Part shown: positions 1-8,168 of the stretch, piece by piece
How the letters are laid out: every line of letters begins with the position of its first letter
Position numbering within the stretch: the stretch's first letter is position 1
DNA from: Bacteroidota bacterium
GTDB taxonomy: Bacteria; Bacteroidota; Bacteroidia; Sphingobacteriales; Sphingobacteriaceae
Length of the DNA stretch: 32,415 nt
NCBI GenBank assembly: GCA_013288235.1
Contig: JABDCF010000008.1
Location: 1 to 32,415, forward strand
Direction: 5' to 3'
Notes under the pieces: model-generated
Databases searched by the model: none
Seen by the model: only the letters and a program-made list of their open reading frames with translations
What the model was told of the DNA's origin: nothing
Made by a program: the position numbers and the translations under genes

Positions 1-27
1 TCGCTTTAGTTGTCCCACAGCCACCTT

Positions 28-172
28 GCCGAAGAGAGGGCCGACCAGCGAAGCGCCTGTCGGGGTGAGTAAACTCTGCGCCATGCATTACGCAAGTGCC
101 GCTCGTAGAGTTTACTCACCCGGTCATCGCTTCGCTTGACCACCTCTCTTTTGCAATCAAAAAAGAGGGGTA
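28..172. repeat. Long palindromic dispersed repeat, copy 1
   Basis: Two arms of about 45 bp (from AAGAGAGGG near 32 to AAACTCT near 76, and from GTAGAGTTTACTCACC near 105 to CCTCTCTT near 150) are near-perfect reverse complements around a loop of roughly 30 bp. The inner arm word GGGTGAGTAAACT and the loop words TGCGCCAT and GCCGCTCGTA recur in a second copy near 22503-22692. It contains no gene and may form a very long hairpin in DNA or RNA. Confidence 0.75.
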
Positions 173-215
173 AAATATTTTCTTTTAACCAAACACATCA
201 ATACTTATTACAAAT

Positions 216-1430
216 TTAAGCAGAAAGCCTTGCAACCTCATTTATATTTTCAGTCTCAGTAACTACAACCGGCTTTACTTTAACCTTTGGCTTCATCCCA
301 AATAAAAACCTGGTTAATGCGTAAGGCCGCACCAGCAGGTGATAAATGCCAACGGTGATAAAAAAAGTCATCCCAACGGTATAAATGTATTTTGATAAAA
401 TGCTTTCGTTTTGGGTTTGCACAATATAGTAAACCAGTACTACTATTACGGTTTGGTGCAATATGTAAAAAGGGTAAACCGCCTGGTTTAAATAATCCAG
501 CACTTTAGCTTTATAGTTCAGGTATTTTTTGCCGTAGCCAACCAAAGCCAGTACCCAGCCCCAGGCTACTATGGGCTGCAATGTATTAAATAGATGAGCA
601 AAAAAAGCATCGTGAAATGGCCATAGCTCATGGCCGGGCTCAATTTTATTCCATCTTAAATAGTTTAAAAACAGCAGGCTCAAAAAAGCTATCCTTAAAG
701 CAAAGCGGCGGTTACGCTCAAGGCTGTCCATTAATTTAGGTTGGGTTATGCAGATAAAACCTGCCAGCAGGAAAAACAGCCAGTAAAAAAAGTAACAGAG
801 ATCGTGCGCAAGATCGTTTGTTTCCGGATATTTTTCGCTTAACAATGCATACCAAACAATGCCTGGCAGGGTAATTAAATATATCCATTTGCCATTTGCC
901 AATGCCGCCAGCTTGTTTTTAAAGCTAATGCTTTTGGCTGATGCCATCCAGGCAAATAACGGTGCAAATAAAATATCGTAAATAAACAAATAGGCAATAA
1001 ACCATAAATGGTGCCAGCTAAAGCTGCCTTTTGGGTATGGCACAAAATTGAACACTGTTTTATAAAATTGCCAGTAGCTACCTGCGAAACCGCTATTTAA
1101 CCGCTCCATATAAATTTGCGGCGGCACAATGATAAACATACCAACCAATAGTGGAATGAATAGTCGACGGAACCGTAAACCAATAAAGCTAAGACTGCTG
1201 CGACGCTGCATCATAAAATAACTTACCGTGCCCGAAATAAAGAAAAGTAGGGGCATGCGGAACAAATGCAAAAAATAGTTTGATTCCATCATCAAATTGC
1301 TGGTTTCGTGGTTTTTTATATGCCAACCCCATTCGGCCACATATGGCATAGCCGAATGAAAGAATAATACACCCAGGATGGATAAAATCCTTAGCCAGTC
1401 CAGGTAAGTTTGACGTTGAGTGGTTTCCAT
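216..1430 (-). CDS. Acyltransferase 3 family membrane protein
   Basis: This 404-residue protein is an integral-membrane acyltransferase of the acyltransferase-3 (OafA/NodX/WecH) family. Such enzymes move acyl groups onto sugars of surface polysaccharides or other envelope molecules. The N-terminus shows the family start, a Tyr-Leu-Asp-Trp-Leu-Arg stretch followed by a membrane helix with a histidine (LFFHSAMPY, about residues 22-30), and a second helix around residues 55-72. About ten hydrophobic segments follow, and the C-terminal tail is basic and soluble. The length is usual for the family. It is a lone gene on the minus strand, divergent from the serine hydrolase. The acyl acceptor cannot be read from the sequence. 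The family call is firm and the substrate unknown. Confidence 0.9.
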   Translation of the reverse strand: METTQRQTYLDWLRILSILGVLFFHSAMPYVAEWGWHIKNHETSNLMMESNYFLHLFRMPLLFFISGTVSYFMMQRRSSLSFIGLRFRRLFIPLLVGMFIIVPPQIYMERLNSGFAGSYWQFYKTVFNFVPYPKGSFSWHHLWFIAYLFIYDILFAPLFAWMASAKSISFKNKLAALANGKWIYLITLPGIVWYALLSEKYPETNDLAHDLCYFFYWLFFLLAGFICITQPKLMDSLERNRRFALRIAFLSLLFLNYLRWNKIEPGHELWPFHDAFFAHLFNTLQPIVAWGWVLALVGYGKKYLNYKAKVLDYLNQAVYPFYILHQTVIVVLVYYIVQTQNESILSKYIYTVGMTFFITVGIYHLLVRPYALTRFLFGMKPKVKVKPVVVTETENINEVARLSA

Positions 1431-1540
1431 TTTTTTGTTTTTTATTTAAAGGAACCACCAATGCGCTGCTTTTTAAAAATATTTTGACCAGCGGGCAGTT
1501 TTTGGTGACGACAGGACAACATCGGAAAAGAATTGGTTTT

Positions 1541-1575
1541 TATATTTGCCCCCGGCTGATCGGATATATCTGATC
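1541..1575 (+). promoter_or_regulatory. Possible Bacteroidota promoter of the serine hydrolase gene
   Basis: TATATTTG at 1541-1548 fits the Bacteroidota -7 box TAnnTTTG and lies 45 bp before the start codon. No clear -33 TTTG box is seen at the proper distance. Just downstream, GATCGGATATATCTGATC (1558-1575) is an 18-bp palindrome with one mismatched pair, near the expected transcription start, and could be an operator. Confidence 0.35.
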
Positions 1576-1593
1576 GTAATAACCTTATGATTT

Positions 1594-2589
1594 ATGAAAA
1601 CATTATTGTTAACACTTTTCATCAGCTCATCGCTATTAACAACGGCATACTCGCAGATCAATATTGATACCTCAAGCATCGTTAAAAACGACCGCCAGTT
1701 ATACTCAGTAGTTGTATCCCAGGATGATAAGCTAATTTATGATCAGTATTTTAACGGAAAAAACAGCGGGGTACTTTTCAATAACCAGTCGCTCACCAAA
1801 AGCGTGTGCTCGTTATTGATAGGCATAGCCATTGATAAAGGTTATATCAGTTCGGTTGATGAGAAGTTAGTAAAATTTTTCCCGGAATTGAAGCAGGAGA
1901 CCGATAAACGAAAACAGGATATTACTATACGACAGGTGATGAACCAGGCCTCAGGACTCTGGCATGAGGACTTAACGCGCCTCGGCATTTACCTGAAACT
2001 GCCCGACCCTTCAGGATATATCCTTAACGCTCCATTAGTAAGCGAACCTGGCAAAGAGTTCCATTATAATAATGCGGCAAGCCACTTGCTATCAGTTATT
2101 ATCACCAAAAGCACCGGGATGAGTACCCTGGATTTTGCTAATAAATATCTGTTTGCTCCACTTGGGATAACCGATGTAAAGTGGAACAAAATGAACGATG
2201 GTTATTATGACGGCAGCGGGCTTTTAAGCGTACAAACCCACACGCAGGATATGAACAGGATAGGGGCATTGCTATTGCATAAAGGATATTTTAACGGCAA
2301 AAGCGTTGTGCCCGAAAAGTGGATAGATCAAATACTGCATCCCACAGTTTTTTACCATACCGATTGGGGCTTCCAGGGATCGACCTATGCGTTGTGCTGG
2401 TATCATTTTAATTATAACAATACACCTATAACGTACGGATTAGGCTGGGGCGGCCAGTTTGCGTTTGTTATACCTGCTAAGAAAGCGGTGGTAACAGTGA
2501 ATGAAGGTATTAGTGATTTTACGGCCGTAAAAGCATCGGTGCTGTTTTTAAGTAAGATATTTCCAATGGTTTATAATGGGCTGAATTGA
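1594..2589 (+). CDS. Secreted serine hydrolase, beta-lactamase class C / PBP4* fold
   Basis: The 331-residue protein starts with a Sec signal peptide (about residues 1-20, ending AYS-Q) and so should act in the periplasm or outside the cell. The body is of the beta-lactamase/transpeptidase-like family. The nucleophile motif SxxK is Ser66-Leu-Thr-Lys69 and the second motif YxN is Tyr158-Asn-Asn160. A glycine-rich stretch near the end (GLGWGGQF) lies where the third, KTG-like motif would be. Members are esterases, D-aminopeptidases or beta-lactamase-like enzymes, and motifs alone do not separate them. It is transcribed alone, towards the kai operon, with a strong hairpin between the two. Confidence 0.87.
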   Translation: MKTLLLTLFISSSLLTTAYSQINIDTSSIVKNDRQLYSVVVSQDDKLIYDQYFNGKNSGVLFNNQSLTKSVCSLLIGIAIDKGYISSVDEKLVKFFPELKQETDKRKQDITIRQVMNQASGLWHEDLTRLGIYLKLPDPSGYILNAPLVSEPGKEFHYNNAASHLLSVIITKSTGMSTLDFANKYLFAPLGITDVKWNKMNDGYYDGSGLLSVQTHTQDMNRIGALLLHKGYFNGKSVVPEKWIDQILHPTVFYHTDWGFQGSTYALCWYHFNYNNTPITYGLGWGGQFAFVIPAKKAVVTVNEGISDFTAVKASVLFLSKIFPMVYNGLN

Positions 2590-2604
2590 AGCCAGGAATG
2601 CATC

Positions 2605-2637
2605 AGACTTCCGAAGTTTTTAAAACTTCGGAAGTCT
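2605..2637. terminator. Bidirectional hairpin terminator
   Basis: A perfect 16-bp inverted repeat (AGACTTCCGAAGTTTT and its complement) with a one-base centre lies between the convergent serine hydrolase and the last gene of the kai operon. The T-run at the centre and the T-rich 3' side suit termination in both directions. Similar stems recur at 12745-12788 and 26515-26545. Confidence 0.7.
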
Positions 2638-2665
2638 TTCACCTTTCACCTTTCACCTTTTTCAC

Positions 2666-4330
2666 TTATAGCAGCGGCAGATCGAAATAAAATGTAGCGC
2701 CTTTCCCTAATTCACTTTCAACGCTTATTTCGCCTTTATGGTTCCTGATGATCTCAGCCGATATATAAAGCCCCATGCCCAGGCCGCTGCTCATATGCGC
2801 TTTATCCTCAACCCTGTAAAAACGTTCAAATACCCGTTCTTTTTCCTCATCGGATAGGCCGATGCCATAGTCAGTAACCGAAACCCTGGCATAATTAAAA
2901 TGCTTTCCTGTTTTTATAGCAACATTTTTATTCTGCTGGGAATATTTTACCGCATTACTCACCAGGTTCATTACTACCTGCTCCAGGCGTTCAGCATTGC
3001 CAAACACCAAAAAATCGTTTTCATCTTCAAAGGTAAATTTGTTATCCGGATAAATGTGGCTTGCATTTTCTATACATGTTTTTATCACATCCGATAAATT
3101 TACGGCAGAAAATGCATATTCAAGCCTGCCTGCCTGTATCTTGCTTACGTCAAGCAGGTCGTTTATAAGGTGCTGCAATTTATTTATTGCAATATTGGCC
3201 TTTGATGCATATTGTTTAACCATGGCTGGGCTCTCTTCTTTTTTATAGGAGAGTATAAGCTGCAAATATCCTTTCACACTTGTTAATGGCGTCCTTAATT
3301 CGTGGCTGGCTATACTGATAAACTCATCCTTTCGTTCCATCTCTTTTTTCTGGTCTTCAATATCAGTCGCGGTTCCTGCCCAAAAAACGATTTCGCCGTC
3401 TTCATTGCGCAATGGTACCGCCCGGCTTAAATGCCAGCGATAGGCGCTATCTTCGCTACGCCTGTACCTGTTCTCTGCTTCAAATACCTCACCTGATTTT
3501 AAAGCGGCCAAATACTTGTCCAAGGTGTTCCGCAGGTCATCCGGGTGTATAACTTTTTCCCAGCCATTTTGGACAGTTTCTTCGTTGCTAAGCCCTGTAT
3601 AGCTATACCACTGCTGGTTATAATAGTTTACCTGGCCATCAGGCAAGTTGGTCCACGTTATCTGCGGGATATTATTTGCCAGGTGTTTAAAATGTTCGCG
3701 GCTCAAAAACAGTTCATTGGTCCTGTATTTTACAATATCCTCCAGCTCGTTATTTAGTTTTTCGGTGGCCGAATGGGCATCCGCTAATTGCTCATTTTTT
3801 ATTTTAAGTTGTTTTTCAGCGTCTTTAAGTATGGTTAGGTCTGTAAGTATAAGGCTCAGGGCAAGCCCCTCGTCAAGTTCAAGCGTATTGCACGATAAAA
3901 GGGAGGGTACTAATTCCCTGTGGCAATTTAAAAGTTCAATCTCTTCCTTACAATCTTCTTGCCAGCCATGATTAATCAGCTCCCTGAATTTGTTTTGGTG
4001 GGATGGGGGAATAAAAGTATTAAACGATAAACCGATGACCTTTTCAAGCGACATGCCGATCATATCAGCAAAGCGCGAATTACAGTAAAGGATAAGCCCT
4101 TCGCGGTTTATGGTGACGGCGCCTTCATTCATCTTTTCAATAAATACCCTGTAGGTTTGGTCGGCAGTTTTAAGAGTAAACAACTGATGTTTGCCATCAC
4201 TGTTTACTATAAGCGCATCAACCTGCCCCGTTCGGATGGCTTCAATGGCATCGTTGGCTTCGTCCAGCCGCATCCGCAGTTCGTCGTTTTCGTTTAATAA
4301 CTCTTCATATGTTATTCTTACCTGTTCCAT
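2666..4330 (-). CDS. PAS-domain sensor histidine kinase of the kai operon
   Basis: This cytoplasmic hybrid-less histidine kinase is the last gene of the kai operon. I set the start at 4330, giving 554 residues and a 4-bp gap to the preceding kaiB. An in-frame ATG at 4375 would run back into that kaiB. Domains in order: an N-terminal coiled segment with AIRTGQVDALIV (about 30-42), PAS 1 (about 60-170), a coiled coil (170-210), PAS 2 with a PAC motif (about 212-328), HisKA with the phospho-acceptor His343 in SHELRTPL, and HATPase with Asn459, Asp487 (DYGIGL) and the GLGMGL box near 516. There are no membrane segments, so it senses an internal signal. By analogy with cyanobacterial SasA or CikA it may read KaiB/KaiC state, but it lacks the KaiB-like SasA domain, so this is inference. 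Confidence 0.9.
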   Translation of the reverse strand: MEQVRITYEELLNENDELRMRLDEANDAIEAIRTGQVDALIVNSDGKHQLFTLKTADQTYRVFIEKMNEGAVTINREGLILYCNSRFADMIGMSLEKVIGLSFNTFIPPSHQNKFRELINHGWQEDCKEEIELLNCHRELVPSLLSCNTLELDEGLALSLILTDLTILKDAEKQLKIKNEQLADAHSATEKLNNELEDIVKYRTNELFLSREHFKHLANNIPQITWTNLPDGQVNYYNQQWYSYTGLSNEETVQNGWEKVIHPDDLRNTLDKYLAALKSGEVFEAENRYRRSEDSAYRWHLSRAVPLRNEDGEIVFWAGTATDIEDQKKEMERKDEFISIASHELRTPLTSVKGYLQLILSYKKEESPAMVKQYASKANIAINKLQHLINDLLDVSKIQAGRLEYAFSAVNLSDVIKTCIENASHIYPDNKFTFEDENDFLVFGNAERLEQVVMNLVSNAVKYSQQNKNVAIKTGKHFNYARVSVTDYGIGLSDEEKERVFERFYRVEDKAHMSSGLGMGLYISAEIIRNHKGEISVESELGKGATFYFDLPLL

Positions 4331-4334
4331 AACA

Positions 4335-4655
4335 TTATTTAGCCGGCAAACTGAGGCTCCTGAGTACTTTTTCAATATCAGACATATCCCCGATCATCCG
4401 CTTTTGTGGCAAGGGGGATTTTTTTATCAATAAAGGTAAGGCGATGATCTGCTCGCTTTCCGCTATAAATGGCTGCTGGTAAACATCCACTATTTCCAGC
4501 TCATATTTCCCTTTCAAATGGGTTTCGCAAATTTCCTTTAAATTCGAAATTGCCCGCGTCGAGTTTGGCGATGCGCCAGTTACGAGCAAACGCAACACAT
4601 AGCTCCCACCGTCCTTATCTTCATCAAATTCATGTGCCTGTCGTAACTCACTCAT
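4335..4655 (-). CDS. kaiB: KaiB-family protein, second copy
   Basis: This 106-residue protein matches the thioredoxin-like KaiB fold along nearly its whole length: an opening beta strand YVLRLLVTG (about 19-27), the SNLKEICETHL helix, ELEIVDVYQQP, then IALPLLIKKSPLP and a closing MIGDMSDIEKVL segment. In cyanobacteria KaiB switches fold and binds the KaiC CI ring to run the clock backwards. It follows the first kaiB by 2 bp and precedes the kinase by 4 bp. It differs from copy 1 in carrying an acidic N-terminal extension of about 15 residues and in LLVTG in place of LYVAG, so the two copies are diverged rather than fresh duplicates. Its partner, KaiC or the kinase, is unknown. Confidence 0.92.
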   Translation of the reverse strand: MSELRQAHEFDEDKDGGSYVLRLLVTGASPNSTRAISNLKEICETHLKGKYELEIVDVYQQPFIAESEQIIALPLLIKKSPLPQKRMIGDMSDIEKVLRSLSLPAK

Positions 4656-4657
4656 AA

Positions 4658-4954
4658 TTAGTCAATATTAAAAGGGCGTATATTTAAACCTACCAAAACC
4701 TTTTCCTCGTTGGATAAGTCGCCGATTATTTTGCGTATTGGCTCGGGTACTTTGCGTACCAGCGTGGGTATAGCAAAAATCTGGTCGCCTTCGGCCAGTT
4801 GGGGTTGCACCAACAGGTCTATTACCTCAATTACATACTGTCCCTTTAAGTGTTCTTCACAATATTTTTTCAAATTAGCCAAAGCGGTAACCGACTTAGT
4901 CGTTTTACCGGCTACGTACAGTCTCAGCTCATAAGGCGTTGCTATAGTTTCCAT
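4658..4954 (-). CDS. kaiB: KaiB clock protein, first copy
   Basis: This 98-residue protein is the closer match to canonical Kai[41 protein letters not shown] and [20 protein letters not shown] follow the cyanobacterial protein almost position for position as I recall it. KaiB binds the N-terminal (CI) ring of KaiC and helps drive dephosphorylation. Its ATG lies directly against the stop codon of kaiC, so the two are very probably translationally coupled. No kaiA is present in the window, as is usual outside cyanobacteria, where KaiBC pairs are linked to stress tolerance or hourglass-like timing. Confidence 0.95.
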   Translation of the reverse strand: METIATPYELRLYVAGKTTKSVTALANLKKYCEEHLKGQYVIEVIDLLVQPQLAEGDQIFAIPTLVRKVPEPIRKIIGDLSNEEKVLVGLNIRPFNID

Positions 4955-6700
4955 TTATCTTTTCTCCTTTTTCTTGACCGTATCTTCCTGCCCGCGCCGC
5001 AATCCCGTTATTTTCTGACGATTGCTCTCCTTTATTTTTTTAACCAGGTCTTCCTGGACGTATATCCTGTTAAGCTCCTCTTCGGCCGACTCGAATTCCG
5101 ATTGCAAACCTGCAATCTTTGCTTCCAAAACCTTTCGTTTACGGTCAATTTCCCGGTTTTTCAACTCGATTGCGCTGTCGCGGAGTGCAATTTCGGTTTG
5201 CTCCTGCAATTTTTGTGCCTCTCTTGCCGAGCCGGTTAAAATGCCTTCGGGGCCAAGATAAACATCCACCAGGTCAATCCCTTTGTCGGTAATTATGAAC
5301 TCCCTTACCTGGTTGGAGTGTTTCATCCCCCGTGATTTCATGATATACATGCCCCTGTTGCGCTCCCCGTTAAACTCAATATCTCTCACCGAAAGCCAGG
5401 TGTCCACTAATGAAGACACCCCCTCATCAGTTTGCTCATTAATTACAGTATTTAATGACAGGGCGGTAAACATTACTGTTAATTGTTCTTCTAACAGAAA
5501 ATCTATCAGCCTTATCAGCATGCTCTTTACTTCACTAACCGACCCTATTGTGACCAGGTTGGTAATCGGATCGAGAATAACGACATCGGGGTCAAACTTT
5601 TTAATAAGCTTATGCATGGCCACCAGATGCTCTTCCAGGCCATGGAGGGTAGGCCTTGATGCATGAAATTTTAACAAACCTTTATCCAGGTGTTTTTGCA
5701 AATGGATATCGATGGATTTCATATTACGGATGATCTGGTTTGGCGATTCTTCGAAAGCGAAATACAGGCAGCGCTTTTTTTGATTGCATGATTCGTTTGC
5801 CAGACAGGCTGCGATACTTGTTTTCCCTGTACCCGCAGTACCCGAAACCAGGATGCTGCTCCCTTTAAAAAAGCCCTTGCCCCCCAACATATTATCAAGG
5901 GCCGGGATGCCCGAAGGAATCCTTTCGGACGATACTTCTTTTTCCAGCTTTAACGAAGTTACCGGTAATACGGATATGCCGTCCTCATCAATTAAAAAAG
6001 GATACTCGTTGGTGCCATGTACGGTGCCCCTGTATTTTACAATCCTTAGGCGCCGGGTTGATATCTGGTTGATGACACGGTGGTCAAGCAGGATAACGCA
6101 GTCGGAAACGTATTCTTCCAGCCCCTGCCTCGTAAGTGAAACCCCATGGCCACGTTCGCCGGTTATTATAGCTGTAACGCCTTTTTCTTTTAACCAGTGG
6201 AATAGCCTGCGTAGTTCAGCACGTAATATGGCCTGGTTTGATAAGCCTGAGAAAAGGTTTTCGATGGTATCCAGTACCACCCGCTTAGCGCCGATACTGT
6301 CAATGGCATAGCCTAATCTTATGAACAGGCCGTCGAGGTCATATTCGCCGGTTTCTTCAATTTCACTGCGGTCAATGTGTACATAGTCTATTTTTATCTT
6401 TTTATCAGCCTGCAGTTTATGGAGGTCGAAACCGAGGGAAGCCACATTCATTGCCAGTTCTTCGCTTTTTTCTTCAAAAGCCATAAATACCCCCGGTTCA
6501 TTAAACTCTAAGGCGCCCCTTGTAATAAATTCGAGGGATAATAGCGTTTTGCCGCAGCCGGCCTCCCCGCATATAAGCGTAGGCCTGCCTTTGGGTATCC
6601 CTCCCTGGGTAATTTCATCCAGGCCGGTAATACCAGTCGGGGTTTTTGGTATTTGTGGATAAACAAAATTTCTTTTTTCTTTTTTTCGTTCTTTAGCCAT
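4955..6700 (-). CDS. kaiC: KaiC-family double RecA ATPase/kinase
   Basis: This 581-residue protein has two RecA/KaiC domains. CI (about 15-245) carries Walker A GEAGCGKT at 45-52 and the catalytic pair Glu76-Glu77. CII (about 255-480) carries GTAGTGKT at 287-294 and Glu317-Glu318. At the cyanobacterial phosphorylation region the sequence is TDEGVSSLVDT (424-434). The Ser431/Thr432 pair is therefore Ser429/Ser430, and Thr426 is kept as Thr424. The protein is longer than the 519-residue cyanobacterial form: residues about 490-581 are a highly charged, coiled-coil-like tail (Glu, Lys, Arg and Leu rich) where the KaiA-binding tail would be. It heads the operon with two kaiB genes and a kinase. 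I infer autophosphorylation and ATPase-driven ring switching. Circadian function is not shown. Confidence 0.95.
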   Translation of the reverse strand: MAKERKKEKRNFVYPQIPKTPTGITGLDEITQGGIPKGRPTLICGEAGCGKTLLSLEFITRGALEFNEPGVFMAFEEKSEELAMNVASLGFDLHKLQADKKIKIDYVHIDRSEIEETGEYDLDGLFIRLGYAIDSIGAKRVVLDTIENLFSGLSNQAILRAELRRLFHWLKEKGVTAIITGERGHGVSLTRQGLEEYVSDCVILLDHRVINQISTRRLRIVKYRGTVHGTNEYPFLIDEDGISVLPVTSLKLEKEVSSERIPSGIPALDNMLGGKGFFKGSSILVSGTAGTGKTSIAACLANESCNQKKRCLYFAFEESPNQIIRNMKSIDIHLQKHLDKGLLKFHASRPTLHGLEEHLVAMHKLIKKFDPDVVILDPITNLVTIGSVSEVKSMLIRLIDFLLEEQLTVMFTALSLNTVINEQTDEGVSSLVDTWLSVRDIEFNGERNRGMYIMKSRGMKHSNQVREFIITDKGIDLVDVYLGPEGILTGSAREAQKLQEQTEIALRDSAIELKNREIDRKRKVLEAKIAGLQSEFESAEEELNRIYVQEDLVKKIKESNRQKITGLRRGQEDTVKKKEKR

Positions 6701-6710
6701 GATAAAGGTT

Positions 6711-6768
6711 CAAAAGTTTAATACGCTTTTACAGCAAAAGTTTAAGCTGGTTTTTAATAAAAGTTTAA
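6711..6768 (-). promoter_or_regulatory. Three spaced direct repeats upstream of kaiC
   Basis: The 11-mer CAAAAGTTTAA occurs exactly at 6711-6721 and 6735-6745, and as TAAAAGTTTAA at 6758-6768. Spacing is 24 and 23 bp. All lie within 70 bp of the kaiC start codon and on the same strand. They could be operator sites for a regulator of the kai operon. No good TAnnTTTG box is found among them. Confidence 0.4.
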
Positions 6769-6920
6769 TAATAACGATCTGCCTGAAATTGTTTTAAACG
6801 AAGATGAAAATAAATAAATTGTTACAAATGAAAGCAGCATTAAGCTGTCCTGCTGAAAACCAAATAGGCCAATAAACTTAATAATTAAATATTTAATAAA
6901 AAAAGGGCATAACCTACAAA

Positions 6921-7028
6921 GGGAAATCGCGCTTGACTTTTTTATTTAGCATTCCCGGTTCATAGGATAAATGCTCCCTATCCGGGATTGCCCGCTGTTA
7001 AAGGGCGACCACAAGGGATCGCCCCTAC
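6921..7028. repeat. Dispersed REP-like repeat, copy 1
   Basis: A block of about 108 bp runs from GGGAAATCGCGC to GCCCCTAC. It matches a block at 8005-8108 in the same orientation, best at its right end where GCCCGCTGT and AAAGGGCGACCACAAGGGAT are shared. GGGCGA and TCGCCC pair as a short stem. With the kai upstream region it fills the space between kaiC and the DUF3078 gene. Confidence 0.7.
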
Positions 7029-7046
7029 TTCCCGGCCACTCTTGTA

Positions 7047-7922
7047 CTAAAACTTATATGTCACGCCCGCTCCAAATACCTGCCGCACCTGTAGTGCTTC
7101 ATGATAAGTAGTTGCAAGGGGGTCCGAAATGAGTTCAAGCCCCGCATTTACAGTTACCAGCTTGTTTACCTTCATAAAAAGGTTGGCCGAATAGTCCATA
7201 TAAATATTTCCTGGCTGCTTAATGTAGTTTGAATAGAGTTTTAAAATATTTTCGAACGAGATGTTTTTAGCAAGGTCGAACTTATAGTAAGCATCAAGCG
7301 AAGCGCCAAACTCAAAAAGGGTATGACTGCCCGGCGTTACGCCAAACGCACCGGCAGATGAAAGGGAATCATTTTGAACAAAAGTAATACGCGCAGCCAG
7401 CGGCGAAAAGTTTACCCTGAAATTATCCGATTGTTTATAAGCAAAACCAGGCCCGAATGTTAAATATGCAGGCGCAAAAGGCGCAGATATTAACGTACGG
7501 TTGTTAGATGCATCGTATGAGTACCCGTTGGTAAACTGCGACTGAAAGTTAGCATAAAAGGTGTACAGCCAAAATTTTGCAGCCTTGTAGCCAAGCAAGC
7601 TATTTAAAATTGCCCGGTCGTCATTCTTTCTCCATCCTAAACCCACCTGGTCGCTTAAGCCATAACCCAGGATAACTTTATTGTCCCAGCTCCAGTTGCC
7701 TTTTTTGTAATCAAAGTCATAATCGAGAACAAGGTTTATGGCAGCTGAATTAACACCACCTGCGGCCCAGTTTGAAAAGGAGCTTTGGCTGATAAGCAGC
7801 GTGTTTTGCCCGTGTATTTTCCAGGTGGTATCTTTTTTCGCGGTATCTTTAACAGTAGTAGTTTGTGAAAAGCCAGCCAGGCTGATGCATAATAAAAATA
7901 AAAGGGGTAGTGTTGTTTTCAT
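7047..7922 (-). CDS. DUF3078 secreted beta-rich protein, probably outer membrane
   Basis: The 291-residue protein has a signal peptide (about 1-19, ending GFSQ). The mature part begins with a Trp-rich opening (TTWKIHGQNTLLISQSSFSNW) and continues as alternating polar and aromatic beta strands with repeated Tyr, Phe and Trp. It ends in VTYKF, a terminal phenylalanine typical of outer-membrane barrels. The stretch SFSNWAAGGVNSAAINL is characteristic of the DUF3078 family of Bacteroidota. No biochemical role is known. It is a single gene flanked by two copies of the same REP-like repeat, with a possible -7 box TAGCTTTG 31 bp ahead of its start. Confidence 0.85.
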   Translation of the reverse strand: MKTTLPLLFLLCISLAGFSQTTTVKDTAKKDTTWKIHGQNTLLISQSSFSNWAAGGVNSAAINLVLDYDFDYKKGNWSWDNKVILGYGLSDQVGLGWRKNDDRAILNSLLGYKAAKFWLYTFYANFQSQFTNGYSYDASNNRTLISAPFAPAYLTFGPGFAYKQSDNFRVNFSPLAARITFVQNDSLSSAGAFGVTPGSHTLFEFGASLDAYYKFDLAKNISFENILKLYSNYIKQPGNIYMDYSANLFMKVNKLVTVNAGLELISDPLATTYHEALQVRQVFGAGVTYKF

Positions 7923-7953
7923 AAAATGGGTGTTTTAATTATTTATCAAATCA

Positions 7954-7961
7954 CAAAGCTA
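7954..7961 (-). promoter_or_regulatory. Possible -7 box of the DUF3078 gene
   Basis: On the minus strand this reads TAGCTTTG, an exact fit to the Bacteroidota TAnnTTTG box, 31 bp before the start codon. No convincing -33 TTTG box is present at the usual distance, so the call is weak. Confidence 0.3.
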
Positions 7962-8004
7962 CAAAATCATTTCAGATAGATGAAGTAAGCCCCCACCTAA
8001 ACCA

Positions 8005-8108
8005 GGGAAATTGCGTTTAACTTTTTTAGCGTGCTTGATTCATCGGATAAATAATTTCCAGCCGGGTTCGCCCGCTGTCAAAGGGCGACCACAAGGGATC
8101 GCCCCTAC
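8005..8108. repeat. Dispersed REP-like repeat, copy 2
   Basis: This is the second copy of the block at 6921-7028, in direct orientation on the other side of the DUF3078 gene. The last 40 bp, including AAAGGGCGACCACAAGGGAT, are almost identical. Confidence 0.7.
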
Positions 8109-8168
8109 ACATCCTCCCCATTTATCACAATATTATTAAAATTGGCCTGCCAATGTCAAAAATCATCA

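Noticed and set aside
4331-4375. Longer start for the kai-operon histidine kinase at 4375
   Set aside because: It would overlap the end of kaiB by about 40 bp and add residues unlike the conserved start. The ATG at 4330 gives a 4-bp gap that fits the rest of the operon.
5784-6311. Plus-strand open frame of 175 codons
   Set aside because: It lies antisense to kaiC, whose motifs are complete, and its composition is that of a reverse-strand shadow.
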